Below are positions 25,083 to 33,280 of a stretch of 64,000 bases of DNA, in pieces. Positions within the stretch are counted from its first letter, which is position 1, and every line of letters begins with the position of its first letter. Location of the stretch: assembly GCA_022827625.1 (NCBI GenBank), contig JAJEIE010000031.1:1-64000 (forward strand). The letters are read 5' to 3'. Below the pieces are notes generated by a model. It had not been told where the DNA came from. It saw only the letters and a program-made list of their open reading frames with translations, and ran no database searches. The position numbers and the translations under genes were made by a program. Origin of the DNA: Candidatus Poribacteria bacterium (lineage in GTDB: Bacteria > Poribacteria > WGA-4E > WGA-3G).

Positions 25083-25793
25083 ATGACATTTGCAACGCTA
25101 CTGGCAACAATTGAAGATTACAAACTGATAGGCACCTCAAACCTTGAAACTTTATCAACACTCCTCAACGATACATTCGGCGATTGGTTCGCATCGCAAG
25201 GCATAAGTTACCTCAGGATGTTGGGAGATAACACGGTATGCCTAAACGTGAGAGGCGAACTAAAACACACCACATCAGTAGATGGTATAAAAACACGCTC
25301 CCGATTTCTTGTGATTTCGCTGGACCGAGTGGAGGACAATCCAGAGGCAATCGCGGAAGCACTCAAATGCTATAGCTTAGATGGAGATGGGGCTTATGTC
25401 TGGATTATTCCGGATGGCTACATGGCAGCACTAACGCCGGCAGAACAGGAATGGGAAGCGCACGGCGGTGGGTATTTTTCGCATGAATCTATATGTATCT
25501 CCAATACCGCTGATAGAGATACGCGTTGTCTTTTAGAAGTGCTTTATGAGGATACGGCTCTGGAGAACGTCTCCTGCGAATTCGAGGTGCCTGCACATCG
25601 TTCAGTGCATTATCGACTCGACCAACTCAAGGACGCAAACGGTGAACCGTTGATTGCCAAAGACGCACCCGTCAGCTACAAAATCACAAGCCGTGATACC
25701 CGGATTGTCGTTCAAGGTTCGCGCATCCTAACGAGCGGTGAAAACAGCATGTTTGCGAGTTTCGGTACCGTGATGGCGTGGTCCCCGCAATAG
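25083..25793 (+). CDS. ASRT (sensory rhodopsin transducer-like) domain protein with extra N-terminal domain
   Basis: 236 residues. Residues about 112-236 match the Anabaena sensory rhodopsin transducer fold: YVWIIPDGYMAAL, FSHESICISNTADRDTRCLL, FEVPAHRSVHYRLDQL and RIVVQGSRILTSGENSMF. The single-domain transducer is a cytosolic tetramer of about 125 residues, and homologues occur in bacteria without rhodopsins, where sugar binding has been suggested. Residues 1-105 (LLATIEDYKLIGTSNLETL, YLRMLGDNTVCLNVRGEL) form an added domain I do not recognise. AAAGGA precedes the ATG. No rhodopsin gene is in the window. Confidence 0.7.
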   Translation: MTFATLLATIEDYKLIGTSNLETLSTLLNDTFGDWFASQGISYLRMLGDNTVCLNVRGELKHTTSVDGIKTRSRFLVISLDRVEDNPEAIAEALKCYSLDGDGAYVWIIPDGYMAALTPAEQEWEAHGGGYFSHESICISNTADRDTRCLLEVLYEDTALENVSCEFEVPAHRSVHYRLDQLKDANGEPLIAKDAPVSYKITSRDTRIVVQGSRILTSGENSMFASFGTVMAWSPQ

Positions 25794-25846
25794 TCCGGGA
25801 CATCTGTACGATGCAAAAAATCCGCGTCTATAGTCTATCAAAATTC

Positions 25847-25875
25847 TTGTATTTACGGGTCGGATAGTGTATACT
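25847..25875 (+). promoter_or_regulatory. Promoter of the TPR-DUF433 gene
   Basis: TTGTAT and TATACT are 17 bases apart; AAAGGAG and the ATG at 25897 follow closely. Confidence 0.6.
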
Positions 25876-25896
25876 GGAATAAAGGAGATAATTCAA

Positions 25897-26382
25897 ATGA
25901 AAATCGAACCCAAACCATTATCTGCCGAGAAGCACTTCACGTGGGGCAATGAGAAGATTAAGTCGGGGAACTATAAAGGTGCTATCGCCGATTATAACAC
26001 AGCGATTCATCTAAAGCCAGATTTTGCTCGCGCCTATTATCACCGAGCGGAAGCGAAGAGCAAACTCGGACAACTATCCAAGGCAAAATCTGATCTCCAA
26101 ATTGCGGCGAAACTTGCGAAACAAGCCGGTGATGTAAGTCTCAAAGTCATGACTGAACAGAAACTTCGATTAAGCCGGATCACTTTTAATCCCGGCAAGT
26201 GCGGTGGACGCGCCTGTATTCGAGACATGCGGATTCGTGTCACAGATGTCCTCGAATTGCTCGCAAGCGGACTTTCTGTTAAAGAGATTCTTGAAGAAAT
26301 GCCAGATCTGGAAGCCGAAGACATCTTCGCGTGCCTCCAGTTCGCTGCACATCAACTGGACACTCCCATAGTCACTTCATGA
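25897..26382 (+). CDS. TPR-DUF433 fusion protein (antitoxin-like)
   Basis: 161 residues from ATG 25897, which has AAAGGAG just upstream. Residues about 8-75 form two TPR units (GNYKGAIADYNTAIHLKPDF, ARAYYHRAEAKSKLGQ). Residues about 95-158 form a DUF433 domain (FNPGKCGGRACIRDMRI, VTDVLELLASGLSVKEIL, MPDLEAEDIFACLQFAA). DUF433 proteins are winged-helix antitoxins normally followed by a DUF5615 PIN-like toxin. No full toxin follows. An 11-residue toxin-like start (MKFWLVLHLTP) overlaps the stop and runs into the convergent YibE/F gene. The TPR fusion is unusual. Confidence 0.75.
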   Translation: MKIEPKPLSAEKHFTWGNEKIKSGNYKGAIADYNTAIHLKPDFARAYYHRAEAKSKLGQLSKAKSDLQIAAKLAKQAGDVSLKVMTEQKLRLSRITFNPGKCGGRACIRDMRIRVTDVLELLASGLSVKEILEEMPDLEAEDIFACLQFAAHQLDTPIVTS

Positions 26383-26403
26383 AATTTTGGTTAGTCCTAC
26401 ATC

Positions 26404-29016
26404 TTACGCCCTCTGCTTCGGATTCCAGAACGCGCAAATTATCGCCGTAATCGGTATTGCCAAGACCAATCCCAAGGTTCCAGCGAGCAATCGAACGATC
26501 TCCGCAGATACAACCCCGATACTCAATAGCTGCACCGGCGGCGATTTAAAAAAGTCCAGATTCGGTGCTGCAATCGTGACAACCAAGAGCAATTCCACGC
26601 CGAGATACGCGAAGACCAGCGTATTCACCATCGTGCCGAGGATGTCCGTACCCACGTTAAGACCAGAAGCAATAAGTCGCCAAGTCGGCATATTCGGATT
26701 CGCTCTACGAATCTCCTCCATACTCGATGCCACCTCAATCGCACCGTCAACAGCAACCCCTAAGACCCCCATCAGCATACCCGCCAAGAGGATTTGCACG
26801 AAATCGAACGGGGGTGTACGCGTCGCCTCAACAATATCGGCAGAAATCGCATTCTCCAACCCCGAAAAATGGAGGTGCTGCTGCGCAAACAGCACAATCA
26901 AACCAGCGACCAAAATCCCACCCATCGTTCCAAGCACCGCTGCAAACGTTTTTCGACTCGGACCGATGACGAATACGAGAGATACAAATGCCACCACACC
27001 CGATGTCAGCGTCACAACGAACACAGCATTCGCACCCTTCGAGATTAAGGGTAACATGAAAAAGTAGATGACCGCTGCAGAAATTAGCATCGCACACGCC
27101 GTTCGGATACCCTCAAGCCTACCCACAAGAATAATCATCAGGAGCATCCCACCTACCATCCAAATCAGAAACCGGTCTCTGCTGTAATCTTGAACGATGT
27201 TCACAAGACCCACCTGATCAGGGTCTCCGGCGACACGGCAGAGAATCACATCTCCAGGTTCCGCAGGGATACTTAACAACGGCATATTGTGATTCACAAT
27301 GTTCCGTAATACTAAGCGTCTGCCTTTATACATCCCGCTGAGCATCTCCACCTCAAGAATATGATGTTCACTCTTCGATTCATAGACGTTGAGAACGTTC
27401 TTTTCCCCGTCCTCCATTGCCCGGATGCTATAGGTCTGCTCGTACTTCTCATCCGAGAGCAGCCAACGACTGTCTTTCCAAGGCTTGACCGAGACACTCA
27501 CCGCATCCGAAAATAGGATGTCCTGACGTTTGAATTCCTCACGTAAAACCTGTGGTACGATATGATTGTCCAACTCACTTGCAGCACTGCCATCAATATT
27601 AAAAAGGAAATCCCCATTTGATTCAAGCAATCGGATTACTTTACCCTTCGCATACTCCGACTTATTGATCGGGTTCCCTTCGGCATCGCGTTGCTCAGAG
27701 ACTGTCGCCGAGAGTTCGTGTGTGCGATTGTAGACAAAGATTGTACCCATCAGGACGAGCGCCATAGCAATAGGCACAGCGATTCGGGCTTTGCTGCGAG
27801 GCGGATCCGCACGGAATAACTCCTCTAATTCCTCTTCCGAAGGCAGGTCTTCGTGAATCTCAGACTCATCCACCTTCGCGTATTGCGTCAGAAAACCGGC
27901 AACACTTGCAGCAATCGGAACCGTGAGCACCAATCCGATAGTCCCAACGACTGCTTGGATAATCGCAACCGCTGTCGCCTCATCGTTGACCAGACGGAGA
28001 AAAGGATAGAGGATCCCGACTTCGGGAAAATCGATGCGGGGTAGGAGCATCGTCATCATGTGCGCACCGAGGTAAGCAAAAATGAGCGTATCCGCCATCG
28101 TTCCCATAATGTCGCGACCGACATTCAGTCCAGCGCGGATCGCCTGACGGACGGTGATGTTTGGGTTCACCTGCTTGACCTCATGCACACTTGAAGAGAT
28201 CGACATACTCACGTCCATCATCGCACCAACAGCCCCCAAGATGATACCCGCCGAGAGAATACCCGTGAAGTTCCAACTATGCGAACTCGAGGTCCGCCAC
28301 AACGCAAGACCGAGTTCTAAAAAACCGAACTCTTGCGCCAACCCAGTCAATGCCATCACATGCTGGCTCAGGACAGATAAAACGCCAACAGCGGCTAACC
28401 CACCGAGGGTCCCAATTACACCAGAGATTAATTTAAAACTAAATCCTGTGATGAGAAGGAAAGTCGTGAACGTCAGAAAGGCAGCAATCAGGAGGGCAAT
28501 TGCGATCGGATTGTAACCCGCAACAGTTAGTGGAACCAGCACATAAAGCACAGTCAGCGCAGTAACAAAGAGCGTCAGAATAGCACGGACCCCCTTCATG
28601 CCAGCGACGAGTATCATCAGCACACCCAACGCACCCGCCAGATAAAGCAGAAACGGTGTCCGAAAGTACTCCCGCATTGAAACCGTGTCAATCCTCGGAT
28701 TCATCGGATCGCGGAGCGGAATATCAAGAAATAATACATCACCTTTCCGTATGACACGGTCCCCAAAGGCGCGGCCCGTCCAGATATTGTTCACCTGAAT
28801 CGTCTCGCCACGAAATTGTCCAGAGAGGATTCGGAAAGATAAAACCTGATCTGCTTCGTCGCTTGTGTCTATCCCGACGACGCGTCCCAAGCAGACCAAT
28901 ACTTGTAACGCACCGTCGTGTGTCACTTCAGCGAACCGATAGAGTCGGACGTGCAACGCGACAACGCTCAATAGGATGAGTAAGATAGCCGCGATTTTGA
29001 TGTTTCTTTCTCTCAT
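26404..29016 (-). CDS. Tandem YibE/F family membrane protein
   Basis: 870 residues in two homologous halves. Each half has an N-terminal helix, a soluble beta domain with SGQFRGETIQVNNIW or SGMYKGRRLVLRNIV, and about seven to eight membrane helices. Diagnostic pairs are MDVSMSISSSVHEV/VDGAIEVASSMEEI and AGLNVGRDIMGTMADTLIFA/SGLNVGTDILGTMVNTLVFA. YibE/F proteins are normally single units of about 350-400 residues with unknown transport function. The halves are clearly diverged, so the duplication is old. The 3' end converges on the TPR-DUF433 gene with a 21-base gap. Confidence 0.85.
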   Translation of the reverse strand: MRERNIKIAAILLILLSVVALHVRLYRFAEVTHDGALQVLVCLGRVVGIDTSDEADQVLSFRILSGQFRGETIQVNNIWTGRAFGDRVIRKGDVLFLDIPLRDPMNPRIDTVSMREYFRTPFLLYLAGALGVLMILVAGMKGVRAILTLFVTALTVLYVLVPLTVAGYNPIAIALLIAAFLTFTTFLLITGFSFKLISGVIGTLGGLAAVGVLSVLSQHVMALTGLAQEFGFLELGLALWRTSSSHSWNFTGILSAGIILGAVGAMMDVSMSISSSVHEVKQVNPNITVRQAIRAGLNVGRDIMGTMADTLIFAYLGAHMMTMLLPRIDFPEVGILYPFLRLVNDEATAVAIIQAVVGTIGLVLTVPIAASVAGFLTQYAKVDESEIHEDLPSEEELEELFRADPPRSKARIAVPIAMALVLMGTIFVYNRTHELSATVSEQRDAEGNPINKSEYAKGKVIRLLESNGDFLFNIDGSAASELDNHIVPQVLREEFKRQDILFSDAVSVSVKPWKDSRWLLSDEKYEQTYSIRAMEDGEKNVLNVYESKSEHHILEVEMLSGMYKGRRLVLRNIVNHNMPLLSIPAEPGDVILCRVAGDPDQVGLVNIVQDYSRDRFLIWMVGGMLLMIILVGRLEGIRTACAMLISAAVIYFFMLPLISKGANAVFVVTLTSGVVAFVSLVFVIGPSRKTFAAVLGTMGGILVAGLIVLFAQQHLHFSGLENAISADIVEATRTPPFDFVQILLAGMLMGVLGVAVDGAIEVASSMEEIRRANPNMPTWRLIASGLNVGTDILGTMVNTLVFAYLGVELLLVVTIAAPNLDFFKSPPVQLLSIGVVSAEIVRLLAGTLGLVLAIPITAIICAFWNPKQRA

Positions 29017-29203
29017 TTTTTATTTTATATTTTGTAGGATTTAAGATTAAAAATAGTTATTGCAAATAACATGCCAACCCAAAAATACCACACCTACGCG
29101 ACAAGTCCACGAATCCGCGTGCTGTAACTGCCCAAATCAGTGCAACACAGTAAACAAATTGCACGAATCCGTGCAGTCTGTCGCAGCACTTCAACATAGC
29201 GAA

Positions 29204-31042
29204 TCAGAGGTGTTTCCGAATGTTCTCAGCAACACTGCGGGGTATCCCTTTCACAGAGAGCAACCCATCCAAGCTCGCCCCTCGAATCGCCTCAATAGAA
29301 CCAAAATGCTGCAGCAGTGCCTGTTTCCGCTTCGGGCCGAGGTTCGGGATTTCGTCAAGCACCGAGACGCTCAGCGACTTTTGCCGGAGTCGCCGATGAT
29401 AGGTAACCGCAAATCGGTGCGCCTCATCCCGTAACCGCTGAATCGTATGTAGGGTCGGGTTATCTTTTCGCAAGACAATTGATTCCGACTTTCCGGGAAC
29501 GAAAATCTCCTCAATCCGTTTCGCAAGCGCAATCATCGGAATATCAGGAAGGCTGGCAGCAGCAAAGGTCTTCACCGCTTTCTGTGCTGCGCTCAGTTGC
29601 CCCTTACCACCATCAATTAACATCAGGTCGGGGAGTTTGTTAAATTTCTCATCATCTGCGAGGGCACGGCGGAAACGACGGGTGATAACCTCTTGCATCA
29701 TCGCAAAATCGTTTTGCCCAGCAACCGTCCGAATCTTAAATCGTCGATACTCCCCCGAAGCCGGTTTTCCATCTTCCAAAACCACCATCGAGCCGACTGC
29801 AAATCTATCGCCAAGGTTTGAAATATCATACGCCTCAATCCGTCTGAGGGGCTGCGCCAACCCAAGCAGTTCCTGCAGTTCAACGAGCGCAGGATCGACC
29901 CCACTGCTATAAACCACATTCTGCTCACGCTGCGTCAGCAGAATCTCGGCGTTCTTCGATGCCAAAGCCTGCAGCTTCCTGAGCCGACCCGCTCTCGGCA
30001 CGTGCAACGCGACGCGGTTCCCCCGTTTTTCGCTAAGCCAATGCTCAATGAGTTCTACCCTTTCAATCGACAGCGGTAAGACAATCGTCTTTGGAACAAA
30101 AACAGCGTTTTGATAATACTGGGAAATAAAAGCACCCAACGCCGTTGCCAGAGATTTCGGATCGGCATCGTTGAGATAATAGTGCTCACGCTCAAGAAGT
30201 TTACCATCTCGGACGCGCAGCAGTTGTACACAGGCGATGTCCGTCCGAGCCGCAATCCCGACGACATCCTCATCCGCAGCGGAAACAGTATCTAAACTCT
30301 GCGTCGTAATCGCCTGTTGAACGTCTTTCAGCGTATCCCGATATTTCGCCGCCGTTTCAAAATCGAGTGCCGCCGCCGCTGCCTCCATCTGTGCTGTCAA
30401 TTCCTTAACCACAGCGTCTGTATTCCCACTCAAGAACTGACACACCTTGCGAACAATCTCGGCGTAATCTCGGACATCAATTTTATCTGCACACGGCCCC
30501 AGACAGCGTCCGATGTGATAATCCAGGCAGACCCGATATTTATTGCCTTTTGCTATAAGTGGCAGGGTACAGGTACGGATAGGAAATAGTTTCGTTAATT
30601 GCTTGAGGATCTGGCGAGTGGAACGCACATGAACATAGGGCCCGAAATACCGTGCACCGTCGTTCTCGGCTCTACGCGTAATATAGATACGTGGAAGCGG
30701 TTCATTCACAGTCACGCATAGATACGGATAGCGTTTATCGTCCTTAAGCTTTACGTTATAGCGAGGCTGATGCGCCTTAATCAGATTATTCTCTAAAATC
30801 AGTGCTTCGACTTCCGTCTCCGTGACGATGTAATCAATCTCCGTGACATACCGCATCATTTGCGATGTCAGGGCATGTGCGGATTTTTCGCTAAAATAAG
30901 AGCGCACTCGGGTACGTAGACGAACGGCTTTTCCAATATAAATGACAGTCCCATCCGAGGCTTTCATCAGGTAAACCCCTGACACGTTGGGAAGAGATTG
31001 CCACAATTCAGGCGTAGTATTACTGAGTTGCTCTGATTTCAT
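29204..31042 (-). CDS. uvrC: Excinuclease ABC subunit C
   Basis: 612 residues from ATG 31042, which has AGGAG upstream; an earlier start at 31066 lacks one. The N-terminal GIY-YIG nuclease domain (GVYLMKASDGTVIYIGKA) is followed by the UVR motif (LDFETAAKYRDTLKDVQ), the RNase H-like second nuclease with LMLIDGGKGQL, and C-terminal helix-hairpin-helix motifs (LDEIPNLGPKRKQALLQHF). It makes both incisions in nucleotide excision repair with UvrA and UvrB. A UvrA lies at 53.3 kb; uvrB is not in the window. Length is normal. Confidence 0.97.
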   Translation of the reverse strand: MKSEQLSNTTPELWQSLPNVSGVYLMKASDGTVIYIGKAVRLRTRVRSYFSEKSAHALTSQMMRYVTEIDYIVTETEVEALILENNLIKAHQPRYNVKLKDDKRYPYLCVTVNEPLPRIYITRRAENDGARYFGPYVHVRSTRQILKQLTKLFPIRTCTLPLIAKGNKYRVCLDYHIGRCLGPCADKIDVRDYAEIVRKVCQFLSGNTDAVVKELTAQMEAAAAALDFETAAKYRDTLKDVQQAITTQSLDTVSAADEDVVGIAARTDIACVQLLRVRDGKLLEREHYYLNDADPKSLATALGAFISQYYQNAVFVPKTIVLPLSIERVELIEHWLSEKRGNRVALHVPRAGRLRKLQALASKNAEILLTQREQNVVYSSGVDPALVELQELLGLAQPLRRIEAYDISNLGDRFAVGSMVVLEDGKPASGEYRRFKIRTVAGQNDFAMMQEVITRRFRRALADDEKFNKLPDLMLIDGGKGQLSAAQKAVKTFAAASLPDIPMIALAKRIEEIFVPGKSESIVLRKDNPTLHTIQRLRDEAHRFAVTYHRRLRQKSLSVSVLDEIPNLGPKRKQALLQHFGSIEAIRGASLDGLLSVKGIPRSVAENIRKHL

Positions 31043-31086
31043 CTTTTTTCTCCTGCAGCGATCCACGCCACACGCAGACCCTCACA

Positions 31087-31674
31087 CTACCGCTCAGAAA
31101 AATTGACTTTCGCATAAATCGCCTGTAACGATAATTCGCACCTTATCGAAACGAGTTGAAACACATCCGATAAGAAACGAAATTCCGTCAACTCCCACCC
31201 ATCTTCTTGTCGTAAATAGTGTTCAACCTGAACCCTGTCTTGTGAAATGAGGATGTATTCACATAACGAATCAAGGTATTGATAACGCCTAAACTTCTCA
31301 CCTCGATCGTATGCTGCCGTTGACGGAGAAAGCACTTCTATCAAAACAGTGGGATTGAGAAGTGTATCGAAATGTCCGTCTTCAAAGCGCGGCTCATCAC
31401 AAACAACAATGACGTCCGGATAGGTATATAGTCCCCCAGCACTCACCTTTACCCGCATATCGCTTGGATAAACTTCACACGATCGGGTCCTCAATTGTAT
31501 ATAGAGTTCACCAGTAACGTGAACTGTGATGAGATTGTGCGCACGACTCGCACCGGGCATCGCGTAAATCCGCCCATCCCGGTATTCACTCTTGTTCAGT
31601 GCCTTCCGCTCTCTGGCAAGGTATTCTTCAGGTGTAAAGAGGGCTTGTGCCGCAGCAGTTTCTACAGTTTCCAT
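31087..31674 (-). CDS. Uma2 family endonuclease-like protein (DUF820)
   Basis: 195 residues with the PD-(D/E)XK pattern of the Uma2/DUF820 family: FTPEEYLARERKALNKSEYRDGRI at the N-terminus (Glu-Tyr-x-Asp-Gly), then YTYPDVIVVCDEP, PTVLIEVLSPSTAAYDRG (catalytic Glu), and KFRRYQYLDSLCEYILI. The family is very common in cyanobacteria and related uncultured phyla, and its role is not settled. It lies just upstream of uvrC in the same direction with a 44-base gap. Confidence 0.85.
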   Translation of the reverse strand: METVETAAAQALFTPEEYLARERKALNKSEYRDGRIYAMPGASRAHNLITVHVTGELYIQLRTRSCEVYPSDMRVKVSAGGLYTYPDVIVVCDEPRFEDGHFDTLLNPTVLIEVLSPSTAAYDRGEKFRRYQYLDSLCEYILISQDRVQVEHYLRQEDGWELTEFRFLSDVFQLVSIRCELSLQAIYAKVNFSER

Positions 31675-31779
31675 TTTTTAATTAATTGCTCCTGGGCTGC
31701 GCTCCATTACATTACGCGCAGGTTTCAGTTGATTCTCTACTGGATTCGGAGGAACCGGTTCGTACTTCTGGTTAAGAAA

Positions 31780-32478
31780 TCAGAACCTTTCATAAATCGC
31801 TCGATAGATTTCTCTGCCTTCCAAGGTATACTTCATCTCAAAATTCGTCGCAATATCCCGATCTGGACCAAGGTTGTCTGCAACAAGACGCAAGGGGTTC
31901 ACTTGTGAAAGCCGCTCTTGAATCTCCGCGAAATACGCTTTATAATCCGTTGCGATATAAAGCCGACCGCCATCTGATTTGAGTGTGGCGGTCAACGCAG
32001 CCAGAAAATCCTGATTCCGAAAGATTCGGCGTTTTCGTTGCCGCTTTTTCGGCCACGGATCTGGGAAATAGATATGATACGCCTGCACAGATGAGGATGG
32101 TACATACCGAGTGACAAAATAGTTTGCATCCGTCCATGCCAAACGCACATTTGAGAACGTTCCAGACGCTCTATCCACCCCGAAATGACGTATATGCTTC
32201 TCAAACCGCTCCCGTGTCAATTCGACGTACTTCCGCGCACGCTCTACACCGATGTAGTTAACCCGCGGATGCCGTTTTGACGCTTCAAGCAGGAAACGCC
32301 CTTTACCGAACCCAATCTCTATCTCTACCGGATACGCATTACCGAAGAACGCTACCCAATCAATCGGCGCAGCCAATTCGCTTAGCGGCACAACACGTTT
32401 CGTTACAATATCAATTATCTGGGAGTAAGTCGTCGTATTTTGATAGTAGAGGTCGTTGTAGTCGGGATTTTCACGCAT
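31780..32478 (-). CDS. trmB: tRNA (guanine-N7)-methyltransferase
   Basis: 232 residues from ATG 32478. The class I methyltransferase motif EIEIGFGKGRFLLEASK binds SAM. The family-specific YFPDPWPKKRQRKRR and the C-terminal TNFEMKYTLEGREIYRA are both present. It forms m7G46 in tRNA. A TTG start at 32496 is possible, but the ATG follows a GGTG weak ribosome site and matches family length better. Confidence 0.93.
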   Translation of the reverse strand: MRENPDYNDLYYQNTTTYSQIIDIVTKRVVPLSELAAPIDWVAFFGNAYPVEIEIGFGKGRFLLEASKRHPRVNYIGVERARKYVELTRERFEKHIRHFGVDRASGTFSNVRLAWTDANYFVTRYVPSSSVQAYHIYFPDPWPKKRQRKRRIFRNQDFLAALTATLKSDGGRLYIATDYKAYFAEIQERLSQVNPLRLVADNLGPDRDIATNFEMKYTLEGREIYRAIYERF

Positions 32479-32504
32479 AAGGCACCTAACGAACAAGCCA
32501 ATAA

Positions 32505-33260
32505 CTATTCCGACAGAAACTTATGAAGATGCGTTTTAACCAAATTATCCTGCGGTTGATACCCTAACACTTCGACTGCACCACTTATATCAAGGAAGCT
32601 CTGCTGATACCCATCAGAATTCGCAGAACGTCCATAAGTAACCAAGTATTTAACAGGTCCGTCGTAATCCACAGCCAATCCAAAGAGTTGTACACAGTCG
32701 CGCGGTGTTAGCAGTGTACTACAATGGCGTATCCCCTCCGGTTCATACGTGCCGTTGAAAGTCCCGATTCGGATGCTAATGAACCGCATATCGTGTGCAT
32801 CAACGAGATAGCGTCCAGTAATCTCCGCCATCCCCTTCATCGCGCCGTACCAACTATCCGGACGAAACTGATCCCCTGTAGAGAACCGAGGCGGAGAACT
32901 CAACCGTTCATTCCACCCTGAAACGTGATTCGTACTCGCATAAACAATCTTTTGGACACCTTGTTCGCGCGCCGCCTCAAACAGCGTCATAGATGCACCG
33001 ATGTCGCTCACTTCCCCTGGATTCTTTCCAAGCGAGTCTTGACGGACGTAAGCCAGATGCACCAAGACATCTTGATCCTGACACAATTCCTTCATTGCAG
33101 CATAATCGCGAAGATCCGCCATCACCACGCGCGACGCCGTCTGCAGAATCGGATTGATATCCATCAACGTTAGTGTGTAGGTATCCTGTTTTTCCCATGC
33201 CTGCCAGAGGGCTGTGCCGACTTTACCAGCCGCACCCGTAATAAGTACACGTTGCTTCAT
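32505..33260 (-). CDS. NAD-dependent epimerase/dehydratase (uronate dehydrogenase-like)
   Basis: 251 residues from ATG 33260, which has AAGGG upstream. The SDR fold is clear: nucleotide motif GAAGKVG near residue 10, VHLAYV, STNHVSGWN, and the catalytic YGAMK (Tyr and Lys). ISIRIGTFNG follows. Extended SDRs of this length resemble uronate dehydrogenases or sugar epimerases, but the substrate is not certain. It lies 21 bases after the glnD-like gene and is probably co-transcribed with it. Confidence 0.85.
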   Translation of the reverse strand: MKQRVLITGAAGKVGTALWQAWEKQDTYTLTLMDINPILQTASRVVMADLRDYAAMKELCQDQDVLVHLAYVRQDSLGKNPGEVSDIGASMTLFEAAREQGVQKIVYASTNHVSGWNERLSSPPRFSTGDQFRPDSWYGAMKGMAEITGRYLVDAHDMRFISIRIGTFNGTYEPEGIRHCSTLLTPRDCVQLFGLAVDYDGPVKYLVTYGRSANSDGYQQSFLDISGAVEVLGYQPQDNLVKTHLHKFLSE

Positions 33261-33280
33261 CTGTATCCCTTCACTCAAAA

